The notes: generated from the sequence alone by a model not told the origin. 64,000 bases of DNA from Cytidiella melzeri (GCA_022592445.1 JABYQR010000204.1:1-64000), one strand, 5' to 3'. Positions 11,642-22,969 are shown, counted from the first letter of the stretch. Program-made: numbers and translations.

Positions 11642-13099
11642 ATGGTTGAAGTCATGCCGGTGGGTATTGGCGGAAATAATGTGGACGGCTTCGGAGATGG
11701 GATTTCGGCCGCGGAACTAGAAATGAGGATGGTGCGTAACGAGGATAGAGCAGTGAGGCGTGCGAGGGGAGACGAAGATGTTTCGGAAGATGAAGACCTC
11801 GGTGGCCACGTATCCCCTCACCCTCCCTCGAGGGATGCAAGCGCTCCGCCGCGTTCGCCGCCTGCAGGAACCCTAGGAACTCCTCCTTGGATCTCATCCG
11901 AGAGGCTGTTCCTGGAACTACTGGGAGAAATGAGTCCAGGATCGATACAAAGGGCTGTCGTTTTGATGAAGAAGAAATTGGACTCAGATCAGGCGCATAT
12001 AGCCAGGTCCTCCGCTTCCGAGTCCAACCCTGTTGGTGCTCCCGTCGAAGCTCGATCGCATGGCCCCCCTTTGGCAGCTGCACCCTCCACTCCGTTAACC
12101 TCCCTTACCCGACCTCCCTTACCGGTATGCGATGTCGCCGACAACGAGGATCTTTTTAGTAGTGTGGCGAAACCTCCGGAATCGTTTATTGCTCTGATCA
12201 GACATAAGCATAATCTGCCGCTGTCCATGTGTACGAACAGGGTTATGCGCCAAATAAGGAGCGAAGGTCCGAAATTTACGAAGGTTCATAACGCAGAAGG
12301 GGTGAGTAGCTACATTATCGACGTCTCAAAATACGCTAGCGAGGACAATATGTCCAAGGACGATTGGTGGCAGGCGTGGAAGAACTTCGTAAACGTACTC
12401 GACAAGGCGTGTTCTACCAAGGTCCGGGACCTCTTCACGGCTCACTTCGATTCTCTGGGCGAGCGTGAAGAAATGGAAGTTTCTTTCGAAACCATCTTGG
12501 CTTTCGATCGAGAAGTTAGAGAGTCCTTCTTTGGTGGCTCCTGGTCGACATTCGGAGTGGGGAGTCAGAGTTATGAGCGACGCTTCTATAATGTGGATAG
12601 AGCAATCACCAGAAGGAAAGTGGAAGTCGAGGATAGAGGACGAGCCTACCATCCGTACAACAAGGGGGAGCGTTTGGGGCGGCTGAGCACCCGCGAGGAC
12701 AAATACTTGGGACGCGATAGGGGTCCTACTGGAGATCGTCGCGAAACGTATGACCGGGGCGAGGGCCCAAGCAAAGGTAGCAAGCCCTTTCAGGGCGGCA
12801 GACAGCCTGGCGCCGGGCTGTTCTGCCTTCGATGCGGCCACGGCGGAACAAACGGCCACCACGCAAAAGACTGCAACGAGAAGACCCTCAGGAACGGCAA
12901 ACCCATCTTCTGCGCGTTCGAGCGAGGCCGTCTCGTTAGTGTCAAAGACGGGTCCGATGTTTGCCTGTTCTGGAATCTCTCCGAGTCTGGTGGGCAGCGT
13001 TCAGGCTGCAGAGGATTCCGCTGCCCCGGTAGATCCTCTCACGTCTGCTCGCTCTGTGGTGCCACCGGTCATCACGCCGGTAGTAAGCGGTGCCTCTGA
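11642..13099 (+). CDS. ORF1 (Gag-like) protein of the YR retrotransposon
   Basis: The frame is continuous over 485 residues, first ATG at 11642. The N-terminal third is acidic and Pro/Ser-rich. A central part near 190-330 (PESFIALIRHKHNLPLS, WWQAWKNFVNVL) probably forms the capsid-like fold. The C-terminus has two Cys/His clusters: CLRCGHGGTNGHHAKDC, and CSLCGATGHHAGSKRC, the second close to a CCHC zinc knuckle for RNA binding. The last 350 bases overlap the RT frame in another register, so RT is probably made by frameshift or reinitiation. Codon use and the meaningful Cys pattern show that this frame is the real one up to about 13080. Confidence 0.8.
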   Translation: MVEVMPVGIGGNNVDGFGDGISAAELEMRMVRNEDRAVRRARGDEDVSEDEDLGGHVSPHPPSRDASAPPRSPPAGTLGTPPWISSERLFLELLGEMSPGSIQRAVVLMKKKLDSDQAHIARSSASESNPVGAPVEARSHGPPLAAAPSTPLTSLTRPPLPVCDVADNEDLFSSVAKPPESFIALIRHKHNLPLSMCTNRVMRQIRSEGPKFTKVHNAEGVSSYIIDVSKYASEDNMSKDDWWQAWKNFVNVLDKACSTKVRDLFTAHFDSLGEREEMEVSFETILAFDREVRESFFGGSWSTFGVGSQSYERRFYNVDRAITRRKVEVEDRGRAYHPYNKGERLGRLSTREDKYLGRDRGPTGDRRETYDRGEGPSKGSKPFQGGRQPGAGLFCLRCGHGGTNGHHAKDCNEKTLRNGKPIFCAFERGRLVSVKDGSDVCLFWNLSESGGQRSGCRGFRCPGRSSHVCSLCGATGHHAGSKRCL

Positions 13100-14993
13100 A
13101 CGGGAGCGCATCATCACACCGTATCGTGCAGATTTCTTCACCTCAGAACTCGATAAGTTCGGTCTCTTGGAAAAATACCAAAATCTCCCCAATAAACTTC
13201 GTTGTGGTTTCCCAATTGGAAACTTTCGCCCTCGCTCTGTCTCTTTCACCCCCGCCAACTCTAAGACGGGTATCGCTCATATGGACTTCATTCAGGACTA
13301 TGTAAATGAGCAGGTTTCCCTCGGACGCATGTCCGGCCCTTTCTCGCAGTCGCAACTCGAAAATATTTTCAATTCCGCATTTGTCTCTTCGCCGCTCTCA
13401 GTAGTCGAGAAAGCTGGTTCGAACAAGCTCAGACTGATCCAAAATTGCTCATTCAAAGATTCCGAGGGCATGTCGGTTAACGACGACATCGATTCGGATG
13501 AGTTTACGACCACCTGGGGGACCGCAGCAATCTTCGCACAGATGGTAAGTCTTACTCTTATCTAGAGCCATTTGGAAACATCGCAATTCGCGAACGGGCC
13601 CTATTTTTCCTTTTCGAGTGTCGACGCTCCTTCTATTCGCTGCCTCATTTCGAATATGAGTTCTCGCAGCGTGAAGAATCATTGTTGCCGCCTCAATTCG
13701 AGAGCGTGCTTTCTTATTTCGGTTATCAGGCGCTCTCCGCCTGCCTTCTTTCGGGTGGCTCAAGTCGAGTCATAACCCTTTATTCACTTGTCCTTTGGTT
13801 CACAGGTTGCCACAGCACCGCCTGGCTCCCAGGCGGCTTCCCTCGACATTGATTCCGCATTCCGGAATATCCCCATTCTACCGAGTCACAAGCCTTATAT
13901 CGTCATACAATGCGAACCGGGAAAATTTTACATGGACCATGTTTGTCCTTTCGGAATTTCCTCTGGCCCAGGGGTACAAGGCGAGGTCATGGACGCGGTC
14001 GTGGATATTTTACGTGCGCGTTTTCGAGCCCCGAACGCCAAGTGGGTTGACGATCTGGCGCAACTTCGTTTCCCAATCTCCGGATCGAGTGTGGACAACT
14101 GGGTTTACGCTTTCGACGTGGAGGATATTTTTAGGGTCACCCGGCCGTTAGGCGTACCTTGGAAACTCGGAAAATGCTGGGGTTTCGCGTTTTTGCAGGT
14201 CTACCTAGGTTTTCTTTGGGACCTCTCGAAGCGCACGGTTGCTCTGCCAGACGTCAAACGCCTCAAGTACTTGCAGAAGGTCGAGGATTTCTGCGGTTTG
14301 GCGTCGGAACGGCGTCGAGTGCCTCTAAGTCTCATTCTGTCACTCAACGGCACCCTCTCTCACATCAGTTTCGTCTTCCCTCAAGGCCGCTCCTTCCTTT
14401 CTAGCCTCTGCAATTTCGTTGCATCTTTCCGCAACGATTTCGAATTACGGTACGTCCCGCACTCAGTCAAGACTGATATGGATTGGTGGAGAAACATTTT
14501 ATCTTCGACGGGTATCGCACGTTCCCTCATTCCGCGAGGCGACCTGCGAGATGTGGGCATTTGGGTGGACGCATCCTCGAGCTGGGGCGTTGGAATTATT
14601 ATCGACGGGAGATGGGCCGCTTGGAGGTTGACCAAAGGGTGGAAGGCGAACAGCCGTGACATTGGATGGGCAGAGATGATTGCGGTCGAGCTTGCAACGC
14701 TCTCCCTTGAGAGCTTAGGTTATTCTAACGCTGACATCTTAGTACGCAGCGATAACATCGGTGTGGTGGGCGCGGTCAACAGAGGCCGCAGCCGAAACTT
14801 CCAAGTAAATCTCTCTATTCGTCGAGTGGTCGTCATCCTGGCGGCCCTCAATTTGCATCTTGTTCTTCGCTACGTCAACACCAAAGAAAACTTGGCCGAC
14901 CCCGTATCTCGCGGTATCTTGGGCTCGGCCTCGCTTCGTCTCCCGTCTCTCGCTCTACCGGAAGAGCTTATCCCCCTGCTTTCTCATGTCTAG
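12750..14993 (+). CDS. Reverse transcriptase-RNase H of the YR retrotransposon, with an intron
   Basis: The frame opens inside ORF1 (first ATG 12750), but recognisable protein begins at about 13080 (RADFFTSELDKFGLLEKY). Exon 12750-13544 carries RT motif KLRLIQNCSF. A GT-AG intron 13545-13805 (261 nt, with an in-frame TAG at 13563-13565) separates it from SLDIDSAFRNIPI (motif A), CPFGISSGPGVQGEV (motif B) and the active-site box KWVDDLAQ (motif C). RNase H follows with VGIWVDASSSWG, WAEMIAVELATL, LVRSDNIGVVGAV and ENLADPVSRG, giving the D-E-D-D set. The stop at 14991-14993 overlaps the recombinase ATG by 8 nt. Removing the intron keeps the frame because 261 is a multiple of three. An alternative is that the intron is retained to limit RT output. 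Confidence 0.82.
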
Positions 14994-16323
14994 CAAGCCT
15001 CCAAGTATTGCGTGCGCAGGTGCGGACGCGTCGACTTCTCAGAGGAAGGACTCCCCTTCTCCGCGAACTCTGAGCCGTCGCAAACCTAGGAAGCCATCGT
15101 TGGCAAACTCTCTTAACCCATCTACCCTTCGCCCTCCTGTTCTCGCTGCAGATCGTCTCGCTTTCTGGACTACCCCTCATGCTTTAAATTTCCGACAATC
15201 TCTTGTCGCTGATATCTCAGTTGACGCTTCTGACTCTTTGCTCAAGGTTATGCTCGCTTCGATTGAACCCAATACTCGGAAGAACTACGGTGCTGGCCTC
15301 CTACGTTTTAATCAATACTGTGACTGTCTGGGGATCGCCGAGTCGCGGCGTATGCCAGCGTCTGATGTTCTTCTCTCGTGCTTCGTTGCTAAATGGGGTG
15401 GCATTGTCTCTCGCTCTACCATCGATACTTGGATCGCGGGTCTGTCTTTCTGGCACTCCATTAACGGTGCACCGTGGCTCGGTGCCAAAATGTTGAAGAT
15501 TACATGTGCGGGCGCGCTGAAGGTACAACCTTCCGCCAAGCCGAAGCGTCCTCCTGTCACGCTCGAACACATGAACGCACTATTTTCTTACTTAGACCTT
15601 TCAAACTCTTTCGATGCCGCTGTCTTCGCGGTTGCATGTTTTGCCTTTTGGGGCACGAGGCGGTACGACTGTCTTGGCCTTAGGGCTCCATCTTTTCACC
15701 GCGCTCATTATGCTCACTTTGACTTTAGATTAGGAGAACTCGTGATCCCATCATCCCACGGTTTCGTCAAGGCGAAACACGTCGCTCGCTCCGCGCCCTT
15801 AAAGCTTAATTCCCTCCCGGATGGGAAATCGTATTACTCCCTCGCTATACCGTGGTCAAAAACTACCAAATACGCCGGCCTTGTGTTGACAGTCACAGAG
15901 AACGGCGAACCTACTTCCCCAATCCGTGCCCTTGCGCATCATCTCAAATGCAACGACAAAGTTCCTCCTGACGCTCCCTTCTTTTCTTTCGTCTCCCATT
16001 CGGAACGAGGCTGGGATCCGATGACACGTGAATGGTTCCTGGTGCGTTGCAACCAGGCGTGGGCGAAGGCCGGTTTAAGTGCGCTGACGGGTCACTGTTT
16101 CCGAATCGGAGGAGCCACTGAACTCCTTCTCCGAGGCACTCCCCCGGATATCGTCGCAGTCCAAGGTGGTTGGAGGTCACGCGCGTTTCTCGAGTACTGG
16201 CGGAAAATAGATTCAATTCTTCCTCTTTTTATTTCAAATTCTTTTGACAAGTCTCGCGTTCAGTTGGCTCAGGACTCAATAGACAAATTCCGCAAATCGC
16301 GCTCTTTTGTACTGTCCACTTAG
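14986..16323 (+). CDS. Tyrosine recombinase of the YR retrotransposon
   Basis: 445 residues from ATG 14986, chosen because it overlaps the RT stop (ATGTCTAG) and because the frame upstream of it only mirrors RNase H. An N-terminal SAM-like core-binding region includes SIEPNTRKNYGAGLLRFNQY and ISRSTIDTWIAGLS-type helices. The catalytic domain has Arg I in FWGTRRYDCLGL, the box HCFRIGGATELLLRG (His at 16093-16095, Arg at 16102-16104), GGWRSRAFLEYW and the nucleophile Tyr at 16195-16197. All R-H-R-Y residues are present, so the enzyme looks competent to integrate circular cDNA by strand exchange. It ends at a TAG at 16321-16323, followed by AT-rich DNA. Confidence 0.88.
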   Translation: MSSKPPSIACAGADASTSQRKDSPSPRTLSRRKPRKPSLANSLNPSTLRPPVLAADRLAFWTTPHALNFRQSLVADISVDASDSLLKVMLASIEPNTRKNYGAGLLRFNQYCDCLGIAESRRMPASDVLLSCFVAKWGGIVSRSTIDTWIAGLSFWHSINGAPWLGAKMLKITCAGALKVQPSAKPKRPPVTLEHMNALFSYLDLSNSFDAAVFAVACFAFWGTRRYDCLGLRAPSFHRAHYAHFDFRLGELVIPSSHGFVKAKHVARSAPLKLNSLPDGKSYYSLAIPWSKTTKYAGLVLTVTENGEPTSPIRALAHHLKCNDKVPPDAPFFSFVSHSERGWDPMTREWFLVRCNQAWAKAGLSALTGHCFRIGGATELLLRGTPPDIVAVQGGWRSRAFLEYWRKIDSILPLFISNSFDKSRVQLAQDSIDKFRKSRSFVLST

Positions 16324-17612
16324 CAAATCGCCCCGCATAATTTGCATAATTTGCATTGCATAATAGTTATTTGCAGTCTCTTTTCAAACAAACACCGCCT
16401 TCCCTGATGGGGGTATCAAAGAATTCATAGTTGGCGCAAGCCTTTGGGGGTGAGTCGCCTCGCGTTGCGCACGACTGTTGTGGCTCGCGCCTTTGGTGGT
16501 GAGTCGTGTTCGCAACGTCTCGTTTTCCACCTCACGCTCAGTCGGACTCGGGCACACACGAGCTGGCGTTTCGTCCTCCTCCTTCGGGCATTGACCCTTC
16601 CTTGCAGCTTCCCGCCGCATTGTTATCGAGGAGGAGTTTGGACAATCACTCCCTTTTTGGGAGATTTCCCGCGCCACAAAGCTCAAAACAAGCGCTCCAC
16701 AATGCGCACGAATCTTCCGGTATCCGGTGGTTTTCTAAGCCCGGAAAGACGCCTACAGGCTGCCGGAAGCTTTCGAAAGTGTGCCAGTGGGGGGCCAGGC
16801 CCCCCCCCGACTAAGGCTAATATTTATTCAATTCAGATTAAATTTATTTTCTGACTACTAGTCAGGTACTGCGGAAACGGGACGTATCCCCCACAACGTC
16901 CCTTGAAATTCCTTTAATTCCCTTGTGACCCTCAAGCTTAGCCGCTAAGCACTTAGGAAGCTTGTTTTACATCGTCGAATCCGCACGCACAGAACAACGG
17001 AATGGAAGCACATGCCCAGGATATTCTGCTCACAGTGAAATTTAAACAACAGCAAATTGGGATCCTCCGATCATGGGCATTGTGGCGTTGCAGATGTGAT
17101 CGCGATTGCCGAGCGGGGTCCTTTCAACGACCCGCGTGCTGTGTGTACACACTCAGTGTTGCCAAAAACGACGAGAGGCATGGTCGAGATCAGCTGCAGC
17201 ATCGATGCACCTCAGGGATCTCGCCTGAACGCAGCTGACGAAATGGGAGGGCGTGTCGCTCGCCAGGTGTCATGTATCATTCGAGTGTGGGCCGCATCGC
17301 ATTCGTAGAAGTGGACATCTGGCAGATGGACGTTGACGACAGGGAAGGTGGCGCATGCAGATGGGTTCTGCGCTCCCATGCACGCGTACGCCAGCTTCCC
17401 TGTGAGAACCACCGTCTGACCGACCGGCGACGCCCGTTGTGCTGTCCGGGTCCGCCGGTGACGCCCACGGAGTTCTCTCCCTCCCACGACGTAAGTAACG
17501 TCCGTCGTCGCGAATGTCTGCTCTTCCCATGATCCCATCGCTTCCTCCCTCTCTTAAATGGTCCTCGCTGCCTGTCTAGGCAGCCGTCTCTGCCCACTCT
17601 GATCCCGACGAC
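16324..17612. other. 3' region of the YR element and spacer
   Basis: Starts with an AT-rich repeated TTTGCATAAT motif. Two near-identical 18-mers (GCCTTTGG[G/T]GGTGAGTCG) lie at 16440-16457 and 16489-16506, possible parts of split terminal repeats. A GC hairpin is at 16789-16805 and a small palindrome CTGACTACTAGTCAG near 16853-16867. No further gene is supported up to the DUF6533 start at 17613. Confidence 0.4.
16789..16805. terminator. Perfect GC hairpin in the 3' region of the YR element
   Basis: GGGGGGCC and GGCCCCCC flank a single A, giving an eight-pair palindrome about 470 bp downstream of the recombinase stop. It may help RNA 3' end formation or mark an element boundary; function is inferred only from position. 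Confidence 0.4.
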
Positions 17613-19312
17613 ATGGAGGCCACCCCTGCAACCCAGGAGACCCTGAGAGACATGTCAGTCGTATCTGCTCTCGTCAATCTATATAAACTCATCTCACAAA
17701 ACTTGTGTCCATAGCGCGGTGGGAAAGGTAGTTTCTCACCAACACTCGACGAACTCGACTGAAAATCCAACTCTGCATAGTTCTTTTTCCTCGCCGGGTT
17801 TTGTGTTCTAGTCTATGACCATATCCTCACATTCCCTCAAGAGATCGAGGTGATATGGAAACGAAAAAAGACGTTTCGTACGTCCCGATCTTTCCACTCT
17901 CGCATTCGCCGTTCATGCTTGTTCGCAGTTTCATGTGTCTTTCTACTCGTACGCCCGCTTCTTCCAAGTGTTCTGCATATCATAGTCGAATTCCTCGCCA
18001 CAGGTGCGATACTACTCCGTGCTCGCCATGATAGTCGTCTTTTTCGGTGCGTCTTTCTATCCCACTTCTCATCCATTCATCTGAGACTTAAGTACAGGAT
18101 ATTTCTCCACTGACATGACACGAGAACAGTCCGTTTCCTTCTCTATGCGTCAACCAAAATCGTATACTCATCTCAACGCATATACCCCAGATGCGCGCAA
18201 TGGATGCTATTTCTGCCTCTCGGCGTCACAGTTCCTCTGAGCGTCCTACCAAGCTTCCTCATGAGTATTAGGTACGATATTGCTTTTGCGCCCTTACAAT
18301 CCATTGCAATTCTCAACCCGTTGCACAGAGTATGGGCAATGTACACCGCCAACCGGACCCTACTCATTCTACTGCTCTTATATCTAGCAGCGCAGACTGC
18401 GGCAGGTCTGTGGCAGTACACCGTCCCTGGTGGTACACCCGCCCCGGATCCAGTCGATAATTACCAGTATCACTGTCAGTATCAGGCTCCTTGTTGTCGT
18501 CGTCATATTGACCAATTGTCGAGCTAGTTTGCGTGTACCTCCCCCCGAAGAAGATGTACGTATTCCACCTTTCTCCCCGACACTCATGACTTACACCATA
18601 TGCAGCGGGCACTTCTCCATCATGTTCGTCTCGATGGAAGTCGCCTTTGACTGCCTCGTGTTCCTACTTACCGCATCGCGGACCGTGTATATGCACTACC
18701 ATCGCCGACGGGAGTTTGCGCAGTCCGAGTGGACCACCGGGCTCAGGTTCCGCGGGTGGACGCTGTTGGAGAGTCTGGTAAAGGACGGCGCGTTATACTT
18801 TGCGTAAGCTGCAAAAAGCTTTCGTTTAGGCTGGCTTGGCGCTGATTAAGAACTGTAGAGCTATCTTTTCTATCAACTTTACGTGGGTGATCATGATCCT
18901 CTATGCGCCGACGGGTCTGAGAGCTATCGCTGGACAGTACGTATGCTCGTATCTCTGCTACCTCATAACTCATTATTTTGCTATAGACCATCTGCATGGT
19001 ACGCTTCTCTCCCTTTTTGTGGTTCCCACGAATTGAACTTGTACGTTTAGCCTGATGGCCACCATTGTCTGCCGGATCACGATGAACCTCCGAACCACAG
19101 CGTACGCTTCACCTCCACACCACTCCCTCGGTCACTCGAGATACTACACGGGGACTGGCTCGGGGGCCGTGCTCTCTAGCTTCAGGCCTGTGATACCGGA
19201 GAGCCGGTTCGAGACGTTTGGGATGACGAGTACGAGGATGGAGGGCACCACGGGGAGGGAGGTGGAGACGGTGGGGAGTTTGAGGGAGGAGAGTGAGGAA
19301 GGGGGTCAGTAG
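17613..19312 (+). CDS. DUF6533-domain seven-helix membrane protein
   Basis: Start MEATPATQETLRD. The first exons are 17613-17653, 17715-17727, 17781-17877 and one from 17929. They give FFFLAGFCVLVYDHILTF, PQEIEVIWKRKKTF and CVFLLVRPLLPSVLHIIVEF, the DUF6533 core. Later exons give CAQWMLFLPLG, SIR-VWAMYTANRTLLILLLLY, FCVYLPPKKI-GHFSIMFV, a helix ending TASRTVYMHY, WTLLESLVKDGALYF, AAIFSINFTWVIMILY and CRITMNLRTTA. Seven hydrophobic segments and a polar Ser/Thr/Glu-rich tail are visible. The splice chain between about 18003 and 18190 is not fully resolved, and the last 45-nt intron (19101-19145 region) is optional because it is in frame. The function of the family is unknown; the topology resembles a receptor. 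It lies between a retrotransposon and an MFS transporter gene. Confidence 0.75.
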
Positions 19313-20825
19313 AAGCCATTCTCGAGTGGAATCGGATATGGGGAGTATGCGACGTATCAGCATGAGAGGATGTATGGCGAGGGGGAGGCGCTGTGAGCTG
19401 GTCTCGAGATTTTGTGTATGCTGGATTCGTTTCTTGAGTTGCGAAAGTGTAACGTAACAGATGTATTTTGCAGTGTAAGTTGAAATTAATTATGTCTGCT
19501 ATTAATAATACTGTATCGTATCGGGTATGGCAGCTTCCTTCGATATGGAGTACACATACAGTATCATATTCAATTTATCCACTGACCGCCGTATTGCAAA
19601 ATCCCTGTCGTACTGAATCTAGTTTTGCGGCCGCCCGTATACATAATACTGTACACATGACTTTATCAGAGAACTGTACGTCTCAGTTGAGTTCTTTGAT
19701 AACGGATAGCTGAGCGTATGCAACGTGGAGAACTGGTGACAGCGGAGACCACGTAACGGAGGCTTCCTCGACTGAGTTGCTTGATTATCAGAGGAGATAG
19801 TAGTTGGTCCGGAAGATGTGGCGTCGTGTTGATGAGAAAACTCTTCAAGTCATGCAACGGGTTAATGTACGTTTGACACTGTACATGTACAACATCTGTC
19901 TGCCAATGGCAATGAGCCAGCTCTTTGTACGCCAAATGCAGAAACGACGGTACCTAACTGTTCTTCGCGAGATCCGAGGATTCTCGTACAAGCCTGAATC
20001 TGACCATAAGGGGACACATCAGGTCAGCGAATGCTGTCAGCACTGCGGCCGAGCAGTAGTAAAGTAACAATTACCGCATTGGGTCGATAGATCGATCGCC
20101 CGCCGTCGGCCTCGCTAGCACGTGCTTCGATCTCCGATACCCGCCTGTGACGCTGTGGATCGCGACTTTTCCCATATCCTCGACCTCGTCTGGTCTCTTT
20201 TGCGCGCGCGTGAAGGGACGGACAGCTGACTGCGTGAAATCTAATTGGAGAGAGTTTCTGCTGATCTTACAGGTTGAGAAAATGCAATCGGGAGAACGGG
20301 TCCGCGAATCGTTCTCACGTCCTGGCCTGTCGAGGTTTTCGCTGCCAGCGTGGCACAACAGTGAAGTTCTGCCAGTGACAGCCCGCTGCTGTCGTCCCCA
20401 AAGAGTGAGCGTGCAGCGCTCTTGTATCGATAGTTGAGTGTACTCGTCTACATGCAAGCGACATCTCTCTGACACGACACGACCGAGTCAGGCGTAGACC
20501 ACAGCTCCAAACGACAGTCTGACCCTGGGACTGCCGTGTCGGGGTCCGCGAGTGACTGGTTACGCCGGAGTGACACGAGGAGCATTGACACCTCCAGTCC
20601 GTGTGAGAAAACGCCATTGAATAAAGGCACCGCCACGTGAGCATATATATCCCATGGCCAGGGACAGCGTCATGACTCCTGATGTCTCTCACGAAGAAGC
20701 ACAGCGGGGGACATCGCATCGTGCCTCGAACGACCAACGAACGACTGCTTATATATTCTCTGCATGATGCCAAATGTTCCTTGAGGTTTTTTACATCTGA
20801 CCTCTCTTCCCCCTCGGTCGCACCC
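19313..20825. other. Intergenic stretch, no supported gene
   Basis: Contains the 3' flank of the DUF6533 gene and AT-rich DNA to about 19700. Open frames near 19800-20640 lack recognisable motifs. The right end is the promoter of the MFS gene, with a short TATATAT stretch at 20644-20650. Confidence 0.4.
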
Positions 20826-22969
20826 ATGTCGCCCCCCAGCAACTCCCCCTCTGATACTGGGTCGCACAACAAGCAGGGCGAGGATGGGTACGCCGACTCG
20901 GAGAAGGATCTTGCTGTCGTCGATCCACACTTGGAGAGGAGGGCGCTGTGGAAGGTCGACCTTGTTGTGATTCCACTCGTGGGCATGTATTGTACGTGAA
21001 AAAAAAAGTGGTCTTGTTCGTCCTGAGCATTTGTACTGACCAGACCGCGTAGATTTGCTGTCTTTCATCGTATGTTTATCCCGGACCATCTTCTGATACG
21101 CTCATGTGCTGACGAATGACGTCTGGATGCCCACAGGATCGTTCGTACGTCGTTATACTTTTCTTGGATTTTGTTTTCGAGCTGACTTGCTGACCAGTAA
21201 CATCGGAAACGCGCGAATCGCGGGACTGCAAAAGTCGCTCAAGATGACGAACACTCAGTTTTCGACGGCGTTGACCATCACCTAGTACGTGCTCCATATT
21301 CAGTGATGTAAACAGCTGGCTCACGTGCTGTCCCTAGCGTTCCATACATCCTCATGGAACTTCCCATGAACCTCCTCATGAAGCGTCTTGGCGCGAACAT
21401 CACGCTACCACTCATGGTCGCATTGTGGGGAATGGTGTGTGCATGCCAGGGCGCCGTCACAACATATGGAGGCCTTCTCGCCTGCCGGTTCTTCCTTGGC
21501 GCTTTGGAAGGTAATCGCAGTCTCTCTCTCTGTCGCAATTTGATTATATGCGAGTACTGACTCCGATACCTCCAGGCGGTCTGTTTCCAGGAATAGTTCT
21601 CTACATGTCCACCTTTTACAAGCGCCATGAACTCCAACTCCGGTTCTCCATGATGTTCAGCGCGACGTCTCTCGCCGGGGCGTTTTCCGGCTTGTTGGCG
21701 GCGGGGATTCAGAACATGGATGGCTTGAGAGGCATACCCGGGTGGGGATGGATTTTCATTCTTGTATGTCTCTTCTTGCTCTATATCAGACCCTCTGACA
21801 TGATGACTCACTCGAGGCCATACAATAGGAAGGTGTATTCACAGCTCTTTTCGGACTGGTCACCTTTCTCATCGGCATACCTGCGAGCCCGACGCAAATC
21901 TCTACACGTATACTCACACTTGACGAACGTTCGACGTACTGCTCGGCTCTCGCAGAGGATTGGAGTGGAGATGCGGACGCGGACGGAGGAGTGGACGAGG
22001 TGTTTGAGTGGAAGGAAGTGCGGAGCGTGTTCACGGATGCGAAGCATGTGTTGCTCATCTGTGTGCCGTTGTTCTTCAGTGGCGTGACTGTGCGTAATTT
22101 CTACTTTCTCTTTTCGGTATTGAGAGTGAAGTAACTCGCGTATTTAGCTTTTTGGTTTGGCAAACTTTACGCCGACGATCGTGGGTGCGCTTGGATTTAA
22201 CGCTACGCAGACACAGCTCTTGACTGTACGTCCTTTATCGAAATTTAGCGTACCCTCCATTCTCACCTTTTTCACATATCATATAGGTCCCTCCGTACGC
22301 ATGTTCGTTCGTCATCAGCATCGTGTGTTCGTACTTGTGCGACAAGTACAAGCACCGCGGGGCGATGGCGATCGGGACAAGTCTGCTAGCCGCCGTTGGA
22401 TACGCCATCTTCCTTGGTAAGTCTCCTCATGGCGTTCTTCAAAAAAAACACCACGAGTAACTGAGTGCCGGACTCTGCAATATAGGCTCAAAGAACAAGC
22501 ACGCCGACTATTTTGCGCTTTTCCTCCAGATCATTGGTGTTTACTCTGGCGCGCCTTGCCTGAGCACGTGGAATTCGAACAACGTCCAGCCGCATTACAG
22601 ACGTGCGACGGCGATTGCGGCTGCGTTTGCTTCCACCAACATTGGCGGTACGTCACATCGTTTTGGCTGCTTCGGGTGCTCACAACCTCTTATTTGTATA
22701 TTCTTTCTTTTTCCTTTGTAGGCATTGTGTCGACGTGGTTGTTCATCGACCCACCACGGTTCCACACCGCGACGAGCATCAATCTCGCGTTCTCGCTCGC
22801 CATGGCGGTATTTTGCGCCGGGGTGGTTGTGTACCTCGGACGTGCGAACGTGAGCAAGGCGAGAGAGGTGGAGCGGTTGGAGAGGGAGATGCCGAATGGG
22901 GAGTGGGACGAGAGGAAGGAGAGGAGGAGGTTGGGGGATAGGCATCCGCGGTTTGTCTATACGCTCTAG
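20826..22969 (+). CDS. MFS transporter of the anion:cation symporter (allantoate/nicotinate permease-like) family
   Basis: Eleven exons (20826-20991, 21053-21069, 21137-21144, 21198-21284, 21338-21510, 21576-21763, 21829-22089, 22148-22225, 22287-22416, 22486-22647, 22722-22969) total 1518 nt and 505 residues, the usual length. The family signature is DRSNIGNARIAGL after helix 1, followed by VPYILMELPMNLLMKR, ACRFFLGALEGGLFPG and RFSMMFSATSLAGAFSGLLA. The second half has PPYACSFVISIV and SGAPCLSTWNSNNVQPHYRR. Twelve helices are expected, with cytosolic ends. Members import small carboxylates and vitamins such as nicotinate, allantoate, pantothenate or biotin precursors; the substrate cannot be fixed from sequence. 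Exon 3 is only 8 nt and encodes the D-R-S of the signature. The charged C-tail (REVERLEREMPNGEWD) is typical. Confidence 0.92.

Larger units (their letters stand above)
11642..16323 (+). mobile_element. Ngaro/DIRS-like tyrosine-recombinase retrotransposon (coding part)
   Basis: Three overlapping ORFs follow the order expected of YR retrotransposons: ORF1 with zinc-knuckle-like Cys/His clusters, reverse transcriptase plus RNase H, then a tyrosine recombinase instead of a DDE integrase. No methyltransferase domain is seen between RNase H and recombinase, which favours Ngaro over classical DIRS. All catalytic motifs are intact. No LTRs or target duplications are seen, as known for this order, which inserts through circular DNA. 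The true ends lie outside the coordinates given, probably between 10.9 kb and 16.95 kb. Confidence 0.85.

Noticed and set aside
17002..17608. Several overlapping frames of 80-108 codons upstream of the DUF6533 gene
   Set aside because: Frames on both strands overlap with no motif or splice support; probably GC-rich spacer.
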